Assembly (NCBI RefSeq): GCF_029937575.1
Contig: NZ_JAPYPS010000032.1
Coordinates: forward strand, 1-39,392
DNA: 39,392 bases
Direction of reading: 5' to 3'
DNA from: Nocardioides sp.
Lineage (GTDB): Bacteria; Actinomycetota; Actinomycetes; Propionibacteriales; Nocardioidaceae
Part shown: positions 26,270 through 33,947 of the stretch, piece by piece
Position numbering within the stretch: the first letter of the stretch is position 1
Layout of the letters: each line of letters starts with the position of its first letter
Program-made: the position numbers and the translations under genes
Notes under the pieces: model-generated
What the model was told of the DNA's origin: nothing
The model's database searches: none
Seen by the model: the letters and a program-made list of their open reading frames with translations, nothing else

Positions 26270-26272
26270 GGT
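26267..26272 (+). promoter_or_regulatory. -10 box overlapping the previous stop codon (TAGGGT)
   Basis: The TAG stop of the DUF2332 gene (26267-26269) forms the first half of TAGGGT, which sits 7 nt before ATG 26280. The sulfotransferase copy 4 therefore seems to have its own leaderless promoter despite the tight spacing. Confidence 0.55.
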
Positions 26273-26279
26273 TCACGCC

Positions 26280-27347
26280 ATGGAGGCCCGGAGCGATCGC
26301 GTCATCTTGCACGTCGGGACGATGAAGTCGGGCACCAGCTACCTGCAGAAGCTCATCTTCGCCGAGAAGGAGCGCCTCGCGGCCTCCGGCGTGCTGGTCC
26401 CCGGCGCCGCCTGGGGCCATCAGTCGCGCGCGATCCAGCAGGCCATCGGGGTGGCCGACAAGCGCCGCCAGGGATGGGAGCGGATGCTCGCCTCGATCGC
26501 GGCGCACCCGGGCCCGTCCATCATCTCCATGGAGTTCCTCGGACCCGCCAAGCCCAAGCGTGACGCGCGCATCGTGCGCGAGCTCGGCGGCGACGTCGAC
26601 GTCGTCTTCACCGTGCGTGACCTCAACCGCACGCTCGTGTCGATGTGGCAGGAGACGGTGCAGAACGGCCGCACCTGGTCCTGGGAGGAGTACCACGCAG
26701 CCGTGGCGGCCGAGGCCCCCGGGCGGGGTGAGGGCGTCCACGACCGTGGGTCGGCGGCCGGGAGCTTCTGGCGCCAGCAGAACGTCGTACGCCTGGTGGA
26801 CGAGTGGGCCTCCGTCGTGGGGATCGATCGGATCTCGCTGGTCACCGTCCCACAGCCGGGAGCCGACCGCTCCGAGCTGGCTCGGCGCTTCGGTGAGGCC
26901 ACCGGCATCGACTTCGGGTCCGATCCCGTGGTGCGCAGCGCCAACGAGTCCCTGGGTCTCGCCTCGATCCTGGCGCTGCGACGCCTCAACGAGGTGCTGG
27001 GCGACGACGGGGTGACGTCCAAAGCGAGCTTCCGACTGCGCAAGCGGTTCCTGGCCAAGACGGTGCTCGCCGCGCGACGAGGTGAGGAGCCGAGCCTGGG
27101 CCTGCCCGTGGAGGAGTGGGTGGTCACCCAGACCCGGGAGACCGTGGCCTCCTTGCGGGACACGGGTGTGCGGCTCATCGGCGACTGGTCCGACCTCGAC
27201 CCGGTCGCCGTGGCCGGCGTGCGACCGGCCGACGTACCCGACCAGCAGGTGGCGGAGGCGGCGATCGCTGCCCTTGCGGGTCTGATCAGCGAGCAGGAGA
27301 AGCCCGCCAAGCGCGGGGACTCCGCGGTGTCGGAGGAGTCCGAGTAG
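26280..27347 (+). CDS. Sulfotransferase-like protein, copy 4
   Basis: A 355-residue member of the family. GTMKSGTSYLQ is at residues 13-23, SMEFL with the conserved Glu near 86, TVRDLNRTLVSMWQET near 110-125, and RRLNEVLG in the C-terminal half. It lacks the RGR-PP segment that copies 2 and 3 share, and resembles copy 1 more in that region. ATG 26280 is preferred over ATG 26262, which overlaps the previous gene, because of the TAGGGT box 7 nt upstream. It converges on an EEP gene across 28 bp. Confidence 0.75.
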   Translation: MEARSDRVILHVGTMKSGTSYLQKLIFAEKERLAASGVLVPGAAWGHQSRAIQQAIGVADKRRQGWERMLASIAAHPGPSIISMEFLGPAKPKRDARIVRELGGDVDVVFTVRDLNRTLVSMWQETVQNGRTWSWEEYHAAVAAEAPGRGEGVHDRGSAAGSFWRQQNVVRLVDEWASVVGIDRISLVTVPQPGADRSELARRFGEATGIDFGSDPVVRSANESLGLASILALRRLNEVLGDDGVTSKASFRLRKRFLAKTVLAARRGEEPSLGLPVEEWVVTQTRETVASLRDTGVRLIGDWSDLDPVAVAGVRPADVPDQQVAEAAIAALAGLISEQEKPAKRGDSAVSEESE

Positions 27348-27375
27348 CGGTGCGGCCTGCGGCCGACCGGCGCCG

Positions 27376-28401
27376 TCAGCCGAGCTTCTGGAAGCAGATC
27401 GGGTCCCGCGGGTCCGTCAGGGCATAGGCCGCGCGCACGGCGCGATGGTCGGAGAGCCTGATCGGCAGGACGTCGGCCGCCAGGGGGGTCAGGCCCTCTC
27501 CTGCGTGAAGGAGGTAGTCGATCCGAGCCCGCGGGGCGCCGGCCGGAGCCGTCCTGCCGCCGCCCGACCCGGCAGCCAGCCAGGTGTCGTCCCACCGCGT
27601 CGTCAGCGTGTTCATCGGCGCGGAGCCGGGTGGCGCGTTCATGTCGCCACCCAGGACACGCGGACGCGGGTCGTCGGCGACCAGCCGGTTGATCGCGGCC
27701 ACCTGGAGGATCCTGGCCGGCTCGTTCGCGTTCTGCAGGTGGGTGTTGTAGAGGCTGACCTCGGTGCCGTCGATGTCGATCACGGCGTGCTGGAGGCCGC
27801 GCTGCACGGTGCCCGGCGGACGCGGCAGCAGGCTGTTGGACACCTCGGTGAGCGGGAAGCGCGACAGGATCAGGTTGCCGATGCCGCCCCCTCCGGCGTA
27901 CGGCGCGTTCTTGCCGTAGGCGTAGGACACGTCGAGGGCATCGGCGAAGAAGGCCGGTTGGTCGACGCGACCCGACGCGAAGCGTCGTTGGTCGACCTCC
28001 TGCATGAAGACGACGTCGGCGCCGCTGGCGCGCAGGGTCTGGGCGATCTGGGACAGCGAGCCGGCGAGGTGACCGGACTTGATGTTGTAGGAGACCACCG
28101 TGATGTCGGTGTCGGCCCCGGCCGCGACGCACTGCTTCTTGCCCTGCTGCTTGATGTCCAGGCGTGGCGGGGTGCCGGGGTTGCGCTTCTTGCCCTTCTT
28201 GTCGCCGGACTGGTCGGTCGGCGCCGGTGCGGGAGCGGGCGACGTCGCCGCGGCGCCGTCGTCCTGGGTGCCCGCGATGGACGAGGCCGCGTCGTCGGGA
28301 CCCCCGCCCTCGCCGCGGACGACCAGGATCGCGGCGACCACGAGCACCAGCCCGAGCACCAGCAGCAGGGTCGGGTCGCCCGGAAGGCTGCGACGGCGCA
28401 C
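27376..28401 (-). CDS. Membrane-anchored EEP-family phosphodiesterase
   Basis: A 341-residue protein with one N-terminal hydrophobic helix (TLLLVLGLVLVVAAILVV, about 11-28), a disordered Asp/Ala/Pro linker, then an EEP domain from about 95. Motifs are VVSYNIKSG, VFMQEVDQ (metal Glu), YNTHLQN, GGDMNAPP, ARIDYLLH and LSDHRAV, all intact. The helix probably acts as an anchor or uncleaved signal, placing the enzyme outside. The start is GTG with GAGAGGTG upstream. The leader on its strand holds a stem CCCGGT/ACCGGG with a 4-nt loop, and TAGACT further up is a likely -10 box. It is the third EEP protein of the region. Confidence 0.85.
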   Translation of the reverse strand: MRRRSLPGDPTLLLVLGLVLVVAAILVVRGEGGGPDDAASSIAGTQDDGAAATSPAPAPAPTDQSGDKKGKKRNPGTPPRLDIKQQGKKQCVAAGADTDITVVSYNIKSGHLAGSLSQIAQTLRASGADVVFMQEVDQRRFASGRVDQPAFFADALDVSYAYGKNAPYAGGGGIGNLILSRFPLTEVSNSLLPRPPGTVQRGLQHAVIDIDGTEVSLYNTHLQNANEPARILQVAAINRLVADDPRPRVLGGDMNAPPGSAPMNTLTTRWDDTWLAAGSGGGRTAPAGAPRARIDYLLHAGEGLTPLAADVLPIRLSDHRAVRAAYALTDPRDPICFQKLG

Positions 28402-28432
28402 GCATCACCTCTCGAGAGCGTCAGTGGTCTCC

Positions 28433-28465
28433 ACCCGGTCGTGACCGGGACAGGGCGAGTCTAGG
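28433..28465 (-). promoter_or_regulatory. Promoter and leader hairpin of the third EEP gene
   Basis: On the minus strand TAGACT (28460-28465) is followed by a leader with CCCGGT/ACCGGG arms around CACG, then GAGAGGTG and the GTG start at 28401. The hairpin lies about 30 nt before the ribosome site. Confidence 0.4.
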
Positions 28466-28572
28466 GCCAGGCACCAGATGGGAGGCGAAAGTCGCTCGAC
28501 GCCCGCGCGGACCGGTGCGAGGCTGGGTGTGCGGGCGGTTGCCGCTCGCCCCGTCGAGATCAGGAGGACCCC

Positions 28573-28746
28573 ATGGCCCAGAACGACGACCTGAAGGCGA
28601 AGATGCGCGAGGCTCTCGATCGCAAGAACACCAAGGAGAAGGGCGTCCACGAGGACGGGCCGCTCCACGAGAAGGCGCACGGCTCCGAAGTCCTCGACGG
28701 TGCTCCCAAGATGCATCGTCGCAAGGCCGGAGGCGGAGGGTCCTGA
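28573..28746 (+). CDS. DUF5302-like small protein
   Basis: A 57-residue, highly charged protein of the type I recognise as DUF5302. The start DDLKAKMREALDRKN and the end MHRRKAGGGGS match the family pattern. It has no membrane segment and is probably mostly disordered. A textbook AGGAGG lies 6 nt before ATG, so it is likely well translated. The MaoC gene follows after 58 bp. Function is unknown. Confidence 0.8.
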   Translation: MAQNDDLKAKMREALDRKNTKEKGVHEDGPLHEKAHGSEVLDGAPKMHRRKAGGGGS

Positions 28747-28804
28747 GCCTGCCTGCCAAGATGTAGGACGCCCAGCACCGTCGTACATCAGCAGAGGAGT
28801 CGTC

Positions 28805-29335
28805 ATGCAGTTCGGTCGTAGCTACGAGGAGTTCGAGGTCGGCGCGACCTACAAGCACTGGCCAGGCAAGACGGTCACCGAGTACGACGACCACTTGTTC
28901 TGCCTGCTGACGATGAACCACCACCCGCTGCACCTGGACACCAACTACGCCGAGGAGACCACGCAGTTCAAGAAGAACGTCGTGGTGGGCAACTACGTCT
29001 ACTCGATCCTGCTCGGCATGTCGGTCGCCGACGTCTCCGGCAAGGCGATCGCCAACCTCGAGGTCGAGTCGCTGCGCCACGTCGCGCCGACCTTCCACGG
29101 CGACACCCTCTACGGCGAGACGACCGTGCTGGAGAAGACCGAGTCGAAGAGCAAGGACGACCGGGGCGTCGTCTACGTCGAGACGATCGGCTACAACCAG
29201 GACGGCAAGGTCGTGTGCATCTTCCGTCGCAAGGTGATGGTGCCGAAGAACTCCTACCTCACCGAGCGCGGCGGCGAGCAGCCGGGACGACCGGTCCCGC
29301 AGCCGGACAAGAACTGGGCGGGCCCGCAGGCCTGA
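28805..29335 (+). CDS. MaoC-type hydratase
   Basis: A 176-residue single hot-dog domain protein of the MaoC family, which hydrates enoyl-CoA or related CoA esters. The stretch YDDHLFCLLTMNHHPLHLD followed by VVVGNYVYSILLGMS is the active-site region, and VESLRHVAPTFHGDTLYG the usual core. From memory it closely matches the MaoC protein of the Streptomyces crotonyl-CoA reductase cluster (mesaconyl-CoA step). An open frame extends to 28700 but ATG 28805 has AGAGGAG upstream and begins the family homology. The DUF5302 gene lies just upstream and the convergent FtsX gene just downstream. Confidence 0.88.
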   Translation: MQFGRSYEEFEVGATYKHWPGKTVTEYDDHLFCLLTMNHHPLHLDTNYAEETTQFKKNVVVGNYVYSILLGMSVADVSGKAIANLEVESLRHVAPTFHGDTLYGETTVLEKTESKSKDDRGVVYVETIGYNQDGKVVCIFRRKVMVPKNSYLTERGGEQPGRPVPQPDKNWAGPQA

Positions 29336-29361
29336 GGTCCCTGCCCGCGGCTCACCTGGTG

Positions 29362-29383
29362 CTCACCCGGCTCTGCGGGTGAG
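29362..29383. terminator. Bidirectional terminator overlapping the FtsX-type stop
   Basis: CTCACCCG (29362-29369) and CGGGTGAG (29376-29383) are perfect 8-bp arms with a 6-nt loop, between convergent genes. The left arm contains the TGA stop of the permease gene on the minus strand. This is the best terminator-like hairpin in the window. Confidence 0.6.
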
Positions 29384-31972
29384 TGCCAGGCGCGTCGGCG
29401 TGACCGCCCAGCCGACGGCTGCGCACAGGACGGGCACGCCCACCACCAGGATCGCGAGCCCGCCCCAGGGGACCGGGGTCCCACTCGTGCCGACGACCTG
29501 GAGCGTCGTGGCGCCGACCGCTGCGCCCAGGAGCAGTCCCACCCCAGAGCCGAGACCACCGACGTACGTCGCGTGCGCGGCGCTCATCGCGCGCCGGGTC
29601 CACGGCGGGGCGCCCACCGCGGCGAGGGTCGCTGCGTCACTGCGGCCCTCGGAGGCCGACAGGGCGACGATCATCCCCACCACCAGGGCGGTGAGGGCGA
29701 GGGTGCCTGCTGCTCCCGCGTAGACCAGGAGGGGCGAGGGAGCCCCGTCGTACTCGACCTGCGCGAAGATGCCGTAGATCGACAGCCGGTCGACTCCCGC
29801 CTGGTCGAGGTCGTCGGCGTGGGCGAGCAGGGTGCCGGTGGGACGGAGGACCAGGTCCAGCTCCTCGGCCGTGGAGGCGGGCATCCACGTCCGAAGGGTG
29901 TCCCGGCCCAGGTCGACCTCGACGGCGGGCACGCTCGCCAGGGTCGCGCCCGACCGTCCGGGCGTGCGCAACTCGACCTCGCCGTTGCGCACCAGGCCGC
30001 TCTGCGTGACCACGGCCGCGCCCTCGGCGAAGGCTGAGCGGGCCCCTTCAGGAACGCCTTGGATCTCCAGCCACGCGTCGTCGACCACCTGGGCCTGACT
30101 GCGTCCGCGGTCGAGGACGCGCTTGCCGTCCTTCGAGGCCGCGGAGGACATCGTGACCGCGTCCGCTCCGAGGACGTCGGTGACGGTCCTGGTGAGGGAA
30201 GCAAGGATCTGCGGGTCCTTGGCCTCGCGCGGGCTGAGGTAGATCTCCGCAGCGTCGGGGGGCAGCTCCTGCGAGGACGTGCCGTCGGTGTCGGCGTAGG
30301 CATTGGCGGCGGACACCCCGAAGCCGGCGAAGACCGCACCGGCGGTGACGATGCCGATCGCGAGCACCGCGGCCGTGGTGCGTCCGCGGTTGCGCGAGGC
30401 ATCCCTCGTCGCGAGTCGCCACGGCAGCCAGCCCCTGCTGGTGAACCGGCTGCTCCAGGTCACGAGGAGCGGTAGTCCGAGAGCTGTGCCGACGAGGAGG
30501 ACGAGGGCGAACAGCGCAGCCAGGGCGACGGGGAGGGACGAGGGCGCGATCGGGTCGCCGGCCCAGGTGCGGGCGATCCAGAAGCCGCAGGCCAGCACGC
30601 CGAGGAGGCCGAGGCTCACCATCGCCAGTGCGGGGGCGCGCAACCGCGACGGGCCCTGACCCGTGCGTCGCTGCTGGAGCGCGATGTGCCCGTCCAGCGC
30701 CTGCGAGGCCGTCATCCGGCCGACTCCCCAGGCGGGGATGGCGGCGGCGAGCACGGCCGAGGCGAACCCGAGGACGGCGATCGCGGCCACGCCGCCGGGC
30801 GACACGTCGTAGTCGAAGAGCCGGGCGTCCACCACACGACCCCACACGTCCCGGCCGGCCATGAGCGCTCCTGCCCCGAGGAGGAGACCGGTGAGGGTGG
30901 CGATCGCCCCGATGCAGAGGCCCTGAGCCAGGACCGTGCGCCGTACGTCGGCCGGGGTGCCGCCCGAGGACATCAACAGCCCGAGCGTGCGGCTCTGGCG
31001 ACGGGCGCCGACGGCGAACGCGGAGCCGACGAGGACCAGGACCTCCACGAGACCGAGCCCGATCACGAGCGCTCCGACGGCGACAGCGGTCCCGTCGACC
31101 GGCGAGGCGATCGGGCGATCCAGGTCCCAGGCGTCAGGGTGCAGCGCAGCGTCGCGGACCCAGGTCGAGACGCCTGCGGCGGCGAGGCTGCTCTCCAGTG
31201 CCTGCAGCTCGTCCCGCGTCATCGCGGGAAGGTCCACCAGATACGTGGCGCTGTCGATGTCACCGCGCAGGTCGTCTCCGATCCCGGTGCCGACCAGACG
31301 TGACTCAGGAGGGACGACGACCACGATGTCGTCGTACGAGGTGGTCGTCTCGGCGAGGCCGACCACGCGCAGGTCGCCGGCGTCGCCGCGCAGCGGGAGT
31401 ACCGCGTCGGTGCGCAGCGACCCGTCGGGGCCGGTCAGCCCGAGCTCGTCGGCCACGAGCTCGGAGACCGCGACCTCGTCGGGCGCGGACGGCGCGCGAC
31501 CTGCGGCGAGGCCGCCGAGACCCCGGGTCAGGTCGGAGTCGAGGTCGAGGACCTGCCCGTACAACGTGCCTCCGGTCGTGAGGGGCACGGTGACGTAGCC
31601 CGTCAAGGTCGTCGTCGAGCCGCTGGGCAGCAGTGGTGTCACGTCGACGGCGAGTGGGCGACGGCGGTCATCCTTGGTCAGCCCGCGCGTCTGACGCCAC
31701 AGCACGTAGCGGCCCTCGTCCTCGAACGACGTACGGACCGACGGCCACGGCGTGACCTCGAGGGCGACGTCCGCCGACCCGTGGCTCTCGTACAACGAGT
31801 TGCTGGAGTAGTAGCTGGTGGTGGCCGCGACGGTCGAGATGGTCACCGCGGCGGCGATCGGGAGTGCGACGAGCAGGGTGACGATCGTGCTGCGTGCCTT
31901 GTGCGCACGCACGTCGCGCCGCGCCATCCGCAGCGCGGGGCGCCAGCGTGCCCAGCGGGCAGCGGGGCTCAC
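29363..31972 (-). CDS. FtsX-type ABC transporter permease
   Basis: An 869-residue membrane protein with an N-terminal helix (STIVTLLVALPIAAAVTIS), a large extracytoplasmic domain (about 55-290), then two FtsX-like blocks of three to four helices each around a second outside domain, roughly ten helices in all. This is the MacB/FtsX-type architecture used for exporting lipids, peptides or antimicrobials, or for mechanotransmission. Start GTG 31972 overlaps the ATPase stop as GTGA. With the ATPase and PadR regulator upstream it forms a three-gene, 4-bp overlapping operon, so all are probably made in fixed ratio. The substrate is unknown. Confidence 0.9.
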   Translation of the reverse strand: MSPAARWARWRPALRMARRDVRAHKARSTIVTLLVALPIAAAVTISTVAATTSYYSSNSLYESHGSADVALEVTPWPSVRTSFEDEGRYVLWRQTRGLTKDDRRRPLAVDVTPLLPSGSTTTLTGYVTVPLTTGGTLYGQVLDLDSDLTRGLGGLAAGRAPSAPDEVAVSELVADELGLTGPDGSLRTDAVLPLRGDAGDLRVVGLAETTTSYDDIVVVVPPESRLVGTGIGDDLRGDIDSATYLVDLPAMTRDELQALESSLAAAGVSTWVRDAALHPDAWDLDRPIASPVDGTAVAVGALVIGLGLVEVLVLVGSAFAVGARRQSRTLGLLMSSGGTPADVRRTVLAQGLCIGAIATLTGLLLGAGALMAGRDVWGRVVDARLFDYDVSPGGVAAIAVLGFASAVLAAAIPAWGVGRMTASQALDGHIALQQRRTGQGPSRLRAPALAMVSLGLLGVLACGFWIARTWAGDPIAPSSLPVALAALFALVLLVGTALGLPLLVTWSSRFTSRGWLPWRLATRDASRNRGRTTAAVLAIGIVTAGAVFAGFGVSAANAYADTDGTSSQELPPDAAEIYLSPREAKDPQILASLTRTVTDVLGADAVTMSSAASKDGKRVLDRGRSQAQVVDDAWLEIQGVPEGARSAFAEGAAVVTQSGLVRNGEVELRTPGRSGATLASVPAVEVDLGRDTLRTWMPASTAEELDLVLRPTGTLLAHADDLDQAGVDRLSIYGIFAQVEYDGAPSPLLVYAGAAGTLALTALVVGMIVALSASEGRSDAATLAAVGAPPWTRRAMSAAHATYVGGLGSGVGLLLGAAVGATTLQVVGTSGTPVPWGGLAILVVGVPVLCAAVGWAVTPTRLALTRRAG

Positions 31973-32697
31973 CTGGCTGTCTCGGGCAGCAGCGACTCGG
32001 GTCCGCTGGCGCTGCCGGTGTCGTCGAGGGCCGCACCGTCGCGCAGGAACACCACCCGGTCGGCCCAGGCCGCGTGCCCGGCGTCGTGGGTGACGAGCAG
32101 CGCGGCGACGCCCTGGGCGCAGCGAGCCCGGAGCAGGCGCATCACCTGCTCACCGGTCTCGGAGTCCAGGGCACCGGTGGGCTCGTCGGCCAGGATCAGG
32201 GAGCGCTCGCCGACGACGGCGCGCGCGATCGCGACGCGCTGCTGCTGGCCACCCGACATGTCCTGGGGGAGCCGGTCGGCGAGGTCCTCGAGACCGACCT
32301 CGTCCAGTGCGAGCAGGGCACGTTGCCGCGCGGGGCGGGAGCGGACGCCGTCCAGCTCGAGCGGGAGGGCGACGTTCTCGGCGGCCGTCAGGGACGGGAT
32401 CAGGTTGAAGTCCTGGAAGACGTAGCCGACCTTGTGCCGGCGCAGCCGGGCCAGGGCCTTGGCGTCGAGCTCGCCGAGCTCGACGCCGTCGACGAGCACC
32501 TGGCCCGCCGTCGCGCGGTCGAGACCGCCGGCGAGGTTGAGCAGCGTCGACTTGCCGGAGCCGCTGGGACCCATCACCGCGACGAGCTCGCCGGCGGCGA
32601 CCTCGATGGTCAGGCCGCGCAGGGCGTGCACCGCCGAGTTGCCGGCGCCGTGGATGCGGTCGACCCCGAGCAGGGACAGCGCGCGGGTGGTGGTCAT
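31969..32697 (-). CDS. ABC transporter ATP-binding protein (MacB/LolD type)
   Basis: A 242-residue ATPase with Walker A GPSGSGKSTLL, Q-loop YVFQDFNLIPSLTAAENV, signature MSGGQQQRVAIARA, Walker B SLILADEPTGALDS and the switch His in LLVTHD. The LNLAGGLDRATAGQVLVDG segment is typical of the LolD/MacB branch that pairs with FtsX-like permeases. ATG 32697 overlaps the PadR stop as ATGA. The open frame continues far upstream through the padR gene in another frame but carries no homology. Confidence 0.95.
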   Translation of the reverse strand: MTTTRALSLLGVDRIHGAGNSAVHALRGLTIEVAAGELVAVMGPSGSGKSTLLNLAGGLDRATAGQVLVDGVELGELDAKALARLRRHKVGYVFQDFNLIPSLTAAENVALPLELDGVRSRPARQRALLALDEVGLEDLADRLPQDMSGGQQQRVAIARAVVGERSLILADEPTGALDSETGEQVMRLLRARCAQGVAALLVTHDAGHAAWADRVVFLRDGAALDDTGSASGPESLLPETAR

Positions 32698-33299
32698 CGG
32701 AGGCTCTCCTGGGTGGGGTCGGTAGCCAGGTCGCTGGCGGCATCGGGGTCGGGGTCGCTGGTGGGAGGAGCCGTGGGCGGTCGCACCCGGGCCAGGGCGC
32801 CCTCGCAGTGGTCGAGCCAGCGCAGCTCTGCCTCGGCCATGTAGCGCAGGTTGTCCAGGACCAGGGTCCAGGCGAGGTCCTCGGCCGACGGGGTCGGCGC
32901 GTCGCGCTTGAGGCGGGTCAGCTCCTGCAAGCGCTGCATCGTGGCGACGCGCTGGTTCTGCACCACGGCCTGGACGTCGAGCCCGGGGGAGAGTGCTGCG
33001 AGGGCCAGCTTGATCGCCAGCTCGTCCCGGGGGCGGTCGCCCAGGGTGACGGGGTCGGTGAACCACGTGCGCAGCGTCTCGCGCCCCACGGCGGTGATCT
33101 CGTAGCGCTGGCGGCCCTCCTCGTCGGTGGCCTGCCCGACGACCTGCCCGTCCCGCTCGAGCCGGGTCAGGGTCGTGTAGACCTGCCCGATGTTCAGCGG
33201 CCAGGTGGCGCCGGTGGCCCGCTCGAACTCGGCGCGCAGCTGGTAGCCGTACATCGGGCGCTGGTCGAGGAGAGCCAGGAGGCCGTGCGGGATGCTCAT
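32694..33299 (-). CDS. PadR-family transcriptional regulator
   Basis: A 201-residue regulator. The N-terminal winged helix (LLALLDQRPMYGYQLRAEFERAT ... IGQVYTTLTRLERDGQVVG ... YEITAVGRE) is diagnostic for PadR. The C-terminal half (about 90-180) is the helical dimerisation domain of the Vir type, followed by an Asp/Pro/Thr-rich tail. PadR proteins usually repress a nearby transporter and respond to a small ligand. It is first in the operon with the ABC ATPase and permease, and a tandem repeat operator lies immediately upstream of its ATG. Confidence 0.93.
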   Translation of the reverse strand: MSIPHGLLALLDQRPMYGYQLRAEFERATGATWPLNIGQVYTTLTRLERDGQVVGQATDEEGRQRYEITAVGRETLRTWFTDPVTLGDRPRDELAIKLALAALSPGLDVQAVVQNQRVATMQRLQELTRLKRDAPTPSAEDLAWTLVLDNLRYMAEAELRWLDHCEGALARVRPPTAPPTSDPDPDAASDLATDPTQESLR

Positions 33300-33301
33300 G
33301 G

Positions 33302-33325
33302 ATACCGAGTATGCATACCGAGTAT
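33302..33325. promoter_or_regulatory. Tandem operator for the PadR regulator
   Basis: ATACCGAGTAT occurs twice, at 33302-33312 and 33315-33325 (13-bp period). Each copy is itself an inverted repeat, ATAC-CGA-GTAT, and the junction forms the palindrome GTATGCATAC. It starts 2 bp from the padR start codon and also reaches the expected -35 position of the divergent gene. Autoregulation by PadR is the natural reading. Confidence 0.65.
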
Positions 33326-33342
33326 GTGCCGAGCAAGTTCGC

Positions 33343-33348
33343 TAGGTT
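33343..33348 (+). promoter_or_regulatory. -10 box of a leaderless gene (TAGGTT)
   Basis: TAGGTT is followed by 7 nt and GTG 33356. Confidence 0.6.
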
Positions 33349-33355
33349 GATCGGC

Positions 33356-33916
33356 GTGTCTGCTGAGCTCTGGATCGTCCGTCATGGCCCGACCGAGTGG
33401 AGCCGCTCCGGGCGGCACACCTCGGTCACCGACCTGCCGTTGCTCCCCGACGCCGAGGAGGACGCTCGCGCGTTGGCGCCGCGGCTTGCCGCCGTCGGTC
33501 CGGCGCTGGTGCTGACCAGCCCGCGCGAGCGGGCACGCCGTACGGCGGCCTTGGGGGGATTCGCCGACGCGGTCGTCGATGAGGACCTCGTGGAGTGGGC
33601 CTACGGCGACTACGAGGGCCTCACCACGCCCCAGATCCGCGAGCAGGTGCCTGGCTGGTCGGTGTGGACGCACGCGTCTCCCGGTGGCGAGTCGGCCGAC
33701 CAGGTCGCTGCTCGGTTGGACCGGGTCGTCGCACGTGCCCGGGAGCAGGAGGGGCCGACCCTCGCGTTCGCCCACGGCCACTCGCTGCGGGCCCTCGCGG
33801 CGCGCTGGCTGGGTCTCCCGGTGAGCGACGGGCGCCTGTTCCGTCTCGACACCGCCACGATCTCGGTGCTCGGCTACGAGCGCGAGACACCGGTGCTGCT
33901 GCGCTGGAACTCTTGA
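33356..33916 (+). CDS. Histidine phosphatase family protein
   Basis: A 186-residue member of the phosphoglycerate mutase-like superfamily. The catalytic motif LWIVRHGPTEW is at the N-terminus, the Glu-containing EWAYGDYEG near 80, and the second His in FAHGHSLRALA near 140. Many small members are broad phosphatases for phosphosugars or cofactor intermediates. The open frame begins at 33311, but GTG 33356 is preferred: TAGGTT lies 7 nt upstream, and residues before it are unlike the family. It is divergent from the padR operon and followed by DUF6758 after 31 bp. Confidence 0.88.
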   Translation: MSAELWIVRHGPTEWSRSGRHTSVTDLPLLPDAEEDARALAPRLAAVGPALVLTSPRERARRTAALGGFADAVVDEDLVEWAYGDYEGLTTPQIREQVPGWSVWTHASPGGESADQVAARLDRVVARAREQEGPTLAFAHGHSLRALAARWLGLPVSDGRLFRLDTATISVLGYERETPVLLRWNS

Positions 33917-33947
33917 CGGCACGTCCTCGCCCCGTGACGGTGGCTCT

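Noticed and set aside
26262..26279. Upstream ATG as start of sulfotransferase copy 4
   Set aside because: It would overlap the DUF2332 stop, and the TAGGGT box points to ATG 26280.
29363..33299. Bacitracin-type resistance module with a two-component system
   Set aside because: The permease and ATPase look similar to such exporters, but the regulator is PadR and no kinase or response regulator is present.
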